Below are positions 56,770 to 64,000 of a DNA stretch of 64,000 bases, one piece after another. A program made the translations under genes and the position numbers. The notes beneath the pieces were generated by a model. That model was not told where the DNA came from and made no database searches. It worked only from the letters and a program-made list of their open reading frames with translations. Location of the stretch: positions 124,001 through 188,000 of the forward strand of contig MU858096.1 of the NCBI GenBank assembly GCA_033297075.1, read 5' to 3'. Source of the stretch: Rhypophila decipiens (Eukaryota; Ascomycota; Sordariomycetes; Sordariales; Naviculisporaceae). Every line of letters starts with the position of its first letter. Within the stretch, counting starts at the first letter, position 1.

Positions 56770-58828
56770 GTTGATTGCTCTGGGTTGCTGGTTGTCGGTT
56801 GCTGGCGAATCTGAAGTGTTGAATCCAAGACGAAATACCAGCCAAGAAATCTGCGTGGTGCGGGATAACGATGTAAAGAACGGCAGGAGAGAGCTGTTGT
56901 TGATAAAGGAAGGAAAGGGCGAGACAAGGGAGGTCGTGACCGGGTTAGCTCAACAATGATGCGCACTCGCCAAGGGCTAGACTCTAGAGATGGCGACGAT
57001 CAAGACATCAAGTGCATGTGATGGCAGCAGATGGCTGTTGAGGTCAAAGTGAAGGCTGACACCTTCGGTTGAGGTTGTGCAGGTGGTGTGTGTATGGGAT
57101 CAAGGACGGTACCCTTCCTACCTATATACGTACATCAAACACCTGTAAAAGCAAAGGTCTGGTCGTAGCTGTAACCACCGTTGTTGTTTGTTTGAGGACT
57201 GTGCACATAACCTTTGTCTCCCTCCCATATTAGCTCTAGGGATACATACACGTCATGACCAATCCCAGGTCGAATTGCCATGTTGGAAAGTTGGCGCGAG
57301 AGCAATGGTGTTGCACTGGAAAATTCCATTGGACGTCTTTGGGCCAACGGCCTCAAAAGCATAACGGCAGTCAGGGGCCCGTAGTTGGACATGATTGGCT
57401 GAGCAGCAATAACGCCACGCCCGCCGAGAACTCACAGTCGAATTGGTCGGGCTATTCGTATAAACTTGCTTCGCAGTTGGAATCCATGAAAAGGAGACGA
57501 AGCAGCTCGGTATCCAAATTGTTCAGAGCCCAAGAGCCTCTCCTGGTTGGCGTTGCATCCATAAGCATATTTGCGGCACATTGACTGCGGAGTGAAATGA
57601 CAATTCGACCACCTGCCTTGATGGATAATACCGAGGATTTAAAAGTTTGTAGGTAGCTTTTGTCACCGGAAATGACTTGATGTTTTGCGGAGTGGTTGCG
57701 CCTGTCAGACTGAGACGGAAAACAACCGTCGTCATCAGAGCATGATCGGTGGGAGAAAGGAGATACCCCGTACGGACAGGGGAATGGTGGGGTCGGACGG
57801 TGCGCCACAGCACCTGAGCACATGGCCTGTGGCCATACAGATGCCGTCCCGGGGTCGCCCCTTCCTGGAGGCCTTTGGAGGTCATCAGCCCAGCTGGTCC
57901 GTTGGACGTGAGAAGTCGGCAGTAACTTCGGTTGGGGCGGGACAGCCCACCGGGTTTCACACTAGCCGCAGGTCATTCGTCAATGTCAAATACTGAACTC
58001 CTGTTGGTCGGCCGTGTATTTTGGTTGTAAGTTGCAACTTCTTCACCCTTTGAGTTTTGATCCAAGCAAAGAAATTGTGCGCCTGGGCTCTCGGTCATGT
58101 CATTCGCCGCAAGGAATATCACTAAGGAGGGCCGGCTGAGCCCGCTATATTAGTGGCCTGCCGGAGTTAAAGGAGACGCCATCTATTGGGCGCTGGTCAA
58201 TAACTACTGGAATGACTTCATTTGTTGCTGGACACCTAGAGCACAAAGGACGATGGTGAGAGAAAATTGCCGAAAATTAAGGGTCCACGGTGTCTCACAC
58301 CTAAGGTCGATCGAAGAAGTCATGCCCGCACGAGACATTCTAGAACTTTAGAGAGCGACCGGCATTGTCTTACCTTTGTCCCGCACGACCGTTAGGAATG
58401 GAACGAGATAACAATTGCCGAGACAGATATGATAGGGGGCTGACAAATATGAAAAGGAAAAAGCCAAAGGTCCCAGGCAATTCAGACTTTTGATCTAGCA
58501 GGCTGGACGATGCACAAACGCACCAAAGCCAACTGTGGGCCTTAGATGTCCAGATGTCAACTGGTCGATATAGGGCTTGAATTGCTGGTGACACTCTGTC
58601 GTGGACGCGATGATTGGTGTCGCGATGCAAATGACAGTATAATAGTGTTGATATAACGCATTGCTTGTTGCACCTGGACGCGTATTGTCGTGCCGGATTG
58701 ATGGATACAAGTATATATGCGGCTAAAACTCCTTCCTTCCTTGGGTATCGATTCAACGCCGCTTCCTCTCATTCTGCTCTGCTCGGATTGCGGTACCAGT
58801 GCAACGCCGAGGCGTCACAACAATGGGT
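56770..58828. other. Intergenic region (2 kb)
   Basis: Upstream region of the BBE-like gene and 3' flank of the BolA gene. Several frames of 100-145 codons overlap on both strands without motifs. No RNA or repeat was recognised. Confidence 0.5.
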
Positions 58829-59320
58829 TCATGGCGTCCTTGTCTTGAGCTGAAGACCATGCCATTCTTTGACCAAGTCTCCAAGCGCGGCGTTGACCAG
58901 ACGTTGTTGTTTCAACATGTTGAGCCCGCGGAACTTTTCCGAGACGATATCAATGCCGTACATTGACCCACAACCCCCCGATATGTCCTTCACGACAAGC
59001 TCTGTTGGGAAGAGTTCGGCTACTAGAATGTCCCAAATTTGCGATTCGCCCTCACTCAACAGCTCGGGCTTTTCTGGGATGACGGATTTCGTCGACTCGA
59101 GCGGAGAAGGAGCCCCGGCCGAAGCGGAATAGAATCTTTGTGACCAGCCAACTATTTGCGGTTGGGTTCGGGATATTTGCGCTGGAGGGGCGCGGGCCGG
59201 TGTGGTTACTGATGAGAACGGCCGTCCTGGTATGCGCATGAATGGCCGTCGTGACGGGGTGGAGGAGAGGAGAGAAGCTTCGGCGCGAGCCCCGGTACGT
59301 AAACAAGACCTGCAAATCAT
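58829..59320 (-). CDS. Mitochondrial BolA-like protein
   Basis: A single exon of 163 residues. The N-terminal 60-80 residues are rich in Arg, Ser and Ala with almost no acids (MICRSCLRTGARAEAS...), a typical mitochondrial targeting sequence. The BolA domain occupies about 90-160: IWDILVAELFPTELVVKDIS, then GGCGSMYGIDIVSEKFRG and the closing LNMLKQQRLVNAALGD helix. The Cys in GGCGSMYG and the Phe-Arg-Gly turn match BolA3/Aim1-type proteins, which work with mitochondrial monothiol glutaredoxin and Nfu1 in loading [4Fe-4S] clusters onto targets such as lipoate synthase and succinate dehydrogenase. An in-frame ATG at 59347 would add nine residues. It is the last gene I can identify in the window. 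Confidence 0.87.
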   Translation of the reverse strand: MICRSCLRTGARAEASLLSSTPSRRPFMRIPGRPFSSVTTPARAPPAQISRTQPQIVGWSQRFYSASAGAPSPLESTKSVIPEKPELLSEGESQIWDILVAELFPTELVVKDISGGCGSMYGIDIVSEKFRGLNMLKQQRLVNAALGDLVKEWHGLQLKTRTP

Positions 59321-62300
59321 CGTGTCGGCGTAACTATGTCCTTTCATTAGCAATCCATATTGAACGAGCTCCTTTCAAAGTGTTTGTTACATACGCGATA
59401 GTGAAATAAACCGGTCGTTAAAGCTCAAGACAGGAACAATCGACAACGTCTGGAATTGCGACTCGGAGTCTGTTGACTGTCATCAATTCTTCTAGAACAA
59501 ACCTCCATTCCACAAGAAAGCGAAAGCACGGACCCTTACCGGAGGCCCCTGGCTGCGTCATTGAAGGCGGCCCGTCCCAATTGGTCCAATCGATCCGTGC
59601 CCCACTTATTGTCGCCCGCCTTGACGGGAACTACCGATGAACTCCGAAAGCCCCGGACATCGAAGAAAGATGTTCGGCGGATCCATTTCCCACTGCCAGA
59701 GCCGATGATGGCCCCCGATCTCCAAGCTTTCCACGTCCCTTTTCTCCAAGATAACCTGGTATCGCGCCCGCCATATCTTCATCGCGAGCATTTTTAGGTG
59801 TCAGCGGTCTGTTCCTCTCCGTTCTCGTTGTCTTCGCGTATCCGGCTAATGATGTTCACCTTCCCAGCCTGGCTGCCGATTCGAGTATCAATATGCGACG
59901 AGGCCGATGCCAATTCCCTCATATCTCTCGCTGATCGCCCGTTGATTATCTGGCTCTACCCCTCCCAGTTGCGCGATATGGATTATGGGGAGGCTCGACA
60001 TAGCCGCTCACGGTCTCGTTATTTCCCTCCAATTGTCGTCGCATCCTCGAAACGTCGTCGCATCCTCCAAACGGCGTCGCATTCGCAATTTATGAGCCAA
60101 GAAGGCGGCCGAGGGCCATTGAGAAGGGCAATGATGGCTCACAAGCGTGTGCAAGTATCATGCTATCCCTCTGTCTGGACGGCCAGCTACATCTCACGGT
60201 CACGGTGACAGATTATTATCTCGGTGCCGTCTTGTTTACAACAGCCTATACGTGCAATGGAACATACCAAGAGCCCTGTGCTATCTTTCCAAGTGGGATC
60301 ATCATCTCTTCGTTGCGGCGCAACTCGAACCTCGTACAAGCGACAGTTGAATGGATTAGCATCACTATCTGTGCGCCGATCTTGTTTAACCATATGTCTT
60401 GCGTAGAGTGTCGGATCAAATGACTAGCCGCTCAGTATTTGGTGTACACCAGCGATGCTCTTCCGAGTTCGGCCACTGAGCCGGTGTTGCAATTTGGAAC
60501 CATCCCCGAGCAGATGTGACCCATGCAGAGAGCACTAGGTCCTCATGGCAATATAACTGCACGTGTCCGTCCGCCTTGTCGAGATGGCAAGGCCTTCCAG
60601 ACACTACAACTTTGGTACGGATGGTCGCGGGCGGGATGCACCTTACCATCGTCTAGGTATACGACACCTCCCGCGACGGACCTCCTCTCGGGCGAGATAT
60701 GTTCAGCACCTTAGTCCTCCCGCCGACGTCTTTGCTGTTGCCAAGTTGCTTATGGCTGCTGTCGGCTGCAACATGCCTTACTTGGAGTCACACACCCAAC
60801 CCAGCTCTTCGGGACTGGAAAACGCAATCACCCAGTGCCGATATCTCCTTATTGGCGAGAACCAAGTGGGAGACTGAGGTTCAGCCGTTTGGGCCAAGCT
60901 GATGCCGGCAGTCTGTTATGGACGGTCACTTCGACACAGACTAGAGCGTGGGACCCTTGGTTTGGTCAGTTAAATGGGACGGGGATAACGGATTGCACCC
61001 GCTGGAGCCCGATGTCGACTTTCTCTCGGGGAGTCACTTCCACCTTTCGCCGGTCAGTCGTGTCTGGACGAGACGAGTGATCAGGTGGGCTGAGGCTGGG
61101 TACTGGTCCTCCACCGTTTGTCCAAGTTCCTCCGAAATGGATGCTGGACCGGGAGAAGGCCTCCACTGGCCCATTCTGTGTTGAACAAGTTTGAGCATTG
61201 CATTGCCAACTCGCATCAACATCGGCACCGGTCTGGTCGATGCTGGCAGGTTACCAGTCAACGCATGTATCGAACGACTTGGACCTGGGAAGAGGCGCAG
61301 TCAGCCCTTGGAACCGGATCCTCTGGCAGCACCCTAGAAGGTTGGCGAACACTGGGGGGGGGTTGAAGTCGCATTTGCCGATATGAACCCACGGCTTGCA
61401 TGCTAGCTAGCGTGGTGAAGCAATTTCTACAAATAGATCAGGAAGCCCGAAGAGGTATGGACAATCTACTCAAGGCAGACTCCTGACTAACTCTAGTTGG
61501 CATGAATCCAAAAGGGTTGGTCTGCTTCCGGTCAGCTGTCCACAGCAGTGTTGAATCCATGTGTCAGTCTTGACTCTTGGGCAACCAGAACCGGGCCGTG
61601 GCGACGCTGAGAATGGTTCAGCTCGTGGTTTTATTGCAGACCAGATCGCAGAGATCTGCTAGCCGTCCTCGAACCGACTGTTTATATCTCCGTGGTGACA
61701 TTTATGCTACAGTGGGAGGCAGACGTCGTTTGCTGTATGCTAAATAAGGCTCAAGGCTGAGGACACCATGTTCGAACCAAGAGGTAGAATGGAACGCTCC
61801 CAGCATTTAGGCTCAAAAGGGGAATCCCAAGACCAGATGCAGCGTTGGGTCCAAGGTCGAGTGCTCGCTTGTCGGCCCTGGGACCCCGTGTCGGCCTGCA
61901 TCTGCGCTTTCGTAAAAGTTGTTTCTCAGCAAAAGAGTACTTGTGTGCTCTGCAAGATGTACGGATAGACATATCAGACCCCCGACTGCCGTGAAGCATG
62001 GGGCCTGAGAGGGTAAAGTCCAACCGCCTTATCCTATCTATCTTATCTTATCTCAACCTTGTCCGGTCTCAATTACACTCGGTTGTCACTCCCCGCATTG
62101 ACGCCGCTCTTGTGCTCCAACGTCGCCGCCGAGTTTATGCTCACCAGCCGACACATGACGGACGTGGTATGGAATTGACTCATTGGTCCAAGCAGCTTTG
62201 CAACTTGATGCTGTACCATGATCTGCATCCGCTGGAAACGAAGTGGACATGTGTGCTTGGGAGCCGTGGCGCGCACACGTCTTTGGTCTGGTTCAATGGC

Positions 62301-64000
62301 ACAGTTGTGTCACGGAGGAGCAACCCGTTGTGAAGTCGTGATTTGTGAAGAACAAGACTGCGGGGTATTGGGGCCCATGCCCATGTGACTCCAATTGACA
62401 TGCAGGAACCAAAGAGCGGCATGGCAGGGGAGCTGCACCCTCTGCTCCAAACGTGGAGCCATCTTCTCCCGCCGTCCTTTCAGACTTTCAGCACTTTCTT
62501 CTCCGCCATCCTCGTCCCCGCCAACCTTGGTAGTTTCTGTACGGGTTCGTCCACAAGCTATTTTTGAATGCTCTCGCCCTGGATGAAGATTTTGCTTTTC
62601 GCAGTGCAGGGCAGGGCAGGTAGGAAAAAGACGCTCTTCAGTCTTCACCACATGCTCTCTCGGATCTTATGGGTGATGCTGTGATGGGCTGGAATCTCGT
62701 GGTCGCGGAACCGTTTTGTCCGAGCATCGGTCTATCTCCGACGAACCCCCTAGCTCCCGTGCTAACCCCTATCGGCCTAACCAGATCGGGCGGGTCAACG
62801 GTCAAGCTTGGCTCGACTTGGCAGCTCAGAACGACAAGTGTCGATGGCGTCCAGTGCCGAAGCAACCTCCCCAAAAGAGAACGTCGCCATTTGCTGGGAA
62901 AGGGAGGTCTTGGAAGACGCGGTCGACTGACAACTCGCGTCGGGAGATGAGCTCCTGAACTTTATACGTCCATCAAGCTTTTCGGTACCAGGATATCCCG
63001 CCGAGGGGTGGTCTCTCCTGCCCACCACAAGGAGGTCCCAGACATCCAAATTGTTCGATTTACAAGCAGACGATACCACCGTTCACATCGACCGACTGGA
63101 GCCTCCGACGGCGAATGCCAAAAGTGCCCAGAAGGGTTCACAGGAATACAACCAAATATTACCTATGTCACCATAAGGTATTGAATGGAGCAGTGACAGC
63201 ATCCGCGCTGATCCTCCTCCTTTTCGTTTCTTTCCGCCCCGCCTCGTGATGAGTTATAGCACCCAAATCCTGCACGCATCCTTAGGTGCAACATCTCTAT
63301 AGTACATCCCCTCTCGTCATATAATACTCCGTATTGGGCTGCGCATGTCGCCAGCCAGGTACTAGGTGCCCATCCGTGGTGTATTGTGTAATAAATCCCC
63401 CGCAGCAAGACACACAGTGGCACAGCATCCCCGATGCCATTGCCCCCCATGCAGCTGGAGAGCAGCCATGGAGGCAAATGCTTGTTCTCCAGTTTCTCAC
63501 AGAAAAACTCCCGCGATCTTAGCTGGCCATAAATTAATTTGTCTTGGCAACCAAGCCAGGGCCTCGGCGGGTGGTTGCATTCCTCGGTTGGCAACTGGCC
63601 GACCTGCCTCGTCGAGCAGGACAGCTATATCACACCATCCATATAGGTGCCTAGACCCGCAAGAACCTCGTCGGCGGGTTGGTGCATGGGCAAGCATGGG
63701 CGAACAGGGCCCAAGGTGGCCACCCAATGGGGTTAATCAATTGCACTCTCAGATAAGAATATGGGTAAATTCAACCGTCGCTTCGTCCCTGTATGCTCGC
63801 TCTCGCTCCATCAGGGTGTCCAGGGGGCCATGCTTATATATATCATGGGCCCAGCTCACTCTCCCCCCCAGGTGGCGTCGTGCCATGTCTTGTGCTTCGT
63901 CGCCGTTGTGAGGACATCGCAGTCGTCGTCAAAGTCTCCGGGGCCCGTTGCGTAGCCGATCCCAGACGCTCCTTCCTTTCCTTTGACCATCCCAGGACTT
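59321..64000. other. 4.7-kb gene-poor region at the right end
   Basis: Apart from the BolA promoter, the 19-bp repeat and a short TATC-rich run near 62.04-62.05 kb, I find no gene. All open frames are below about 180 codons, overlap antisense frames and carry no family motif. Decayed transposon DNA or a lineage-specific gene with many small exons could be hidden here. Confidence 0.45.
60035..60072. repeat. 19-bp tandem repeat, two full copies
   Basis: GTCGTCGCATCCTC(G/C)AAAC occurs at 60035-60053 and 60054-60072, followed by a decayed third copy starting GGCGTCGCATTCG. It lies in apparently non-coding DNA. Confidence 0.6.

Noticed and set aside
57452..57996. Overlapping frames of 100-145 codons between the BBE-like and BolA genes
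   Set aside because: Open on both strands at once, without motif or splice support.
63163..63955. Frames of 143-181 codons near the right end
   Set aside because: They overlap on both strands and have no recognised motif or credible exon partners.

Overview
The window is nuclear DNA of a filamentous ascomycete (Pezizomycotina, most likely a Sordariomycete). The genes have few, short introns (about 52-352 nt, mostly under 105), with donors of the GTAAGT/GTGAGT type, occasional RCTAAC branch points and CAG/TAG acceptors. The gene content is typically fungal: dynactin p62, a Doa10-type E3 ligase, a HeLo-like cell-death protein, a DUF6604 protein, a HAD-type terpene cyclase, BBE-like oxidases and small secreted proteins. 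I see no rRNA, convincing tRNA, CRISPR or viral sequence.

Left part (1-19.7 kb). A DUF7704 membrane protein (-) diverges from ribosomal protein eS7 (+). Dynactin p62 (-), a DUF8004-like protein (+), an EXPERA-like four-helix membrane protein (-) and an uncharacterised protein (-) follow. A 184-bp inverted-repeat element with a clean 12-bp target-site duplication sits just upstream of the uncharacterised gene. Next come a cysteine-free secreted protein (-) and a DUF6604 gene broken by an in-frame stop and a frameshift.

Middle (19.7-42.6 kb). After a 4.3-kb gene-poor stretch lies the most interesting locus, 23989-27753. Two long reading frames separated by 60 bases are best read as one gene with one intron. 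It encodes a HeLo-like helical domain, a pseudokinase and a trypsin-like serine protease in a single chain of about 1220 residues. The first two modules have the layout of the necroptosis effector MLKL; the protease is an added module. A membrane desaturase (+), a large protein with an N-terminal hydrophobic segment and a C-terminal KDEL (-), and the Doa10/MARCH6 homologue (+) follow.

Right part (42.6-64 kb). A 12-cysteine secreted protein faces a multi-pass membrane protein, followed by a SLAC1/TDT anion transporter. A HAD-type terpene cyclase and a bicovalent-type FAD oxidase containing an 8-nt micro-exon are convergent, with 128 bp between their stops, and look like a minimal terpenoid pair. 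A mitochondrial BolA protein is the last recognisable gene; the final 4.7 kb holds nothing I can support.

All gene structures were read by eye from splice motifs, frame continuity and remembered family signatures. No database search was run.
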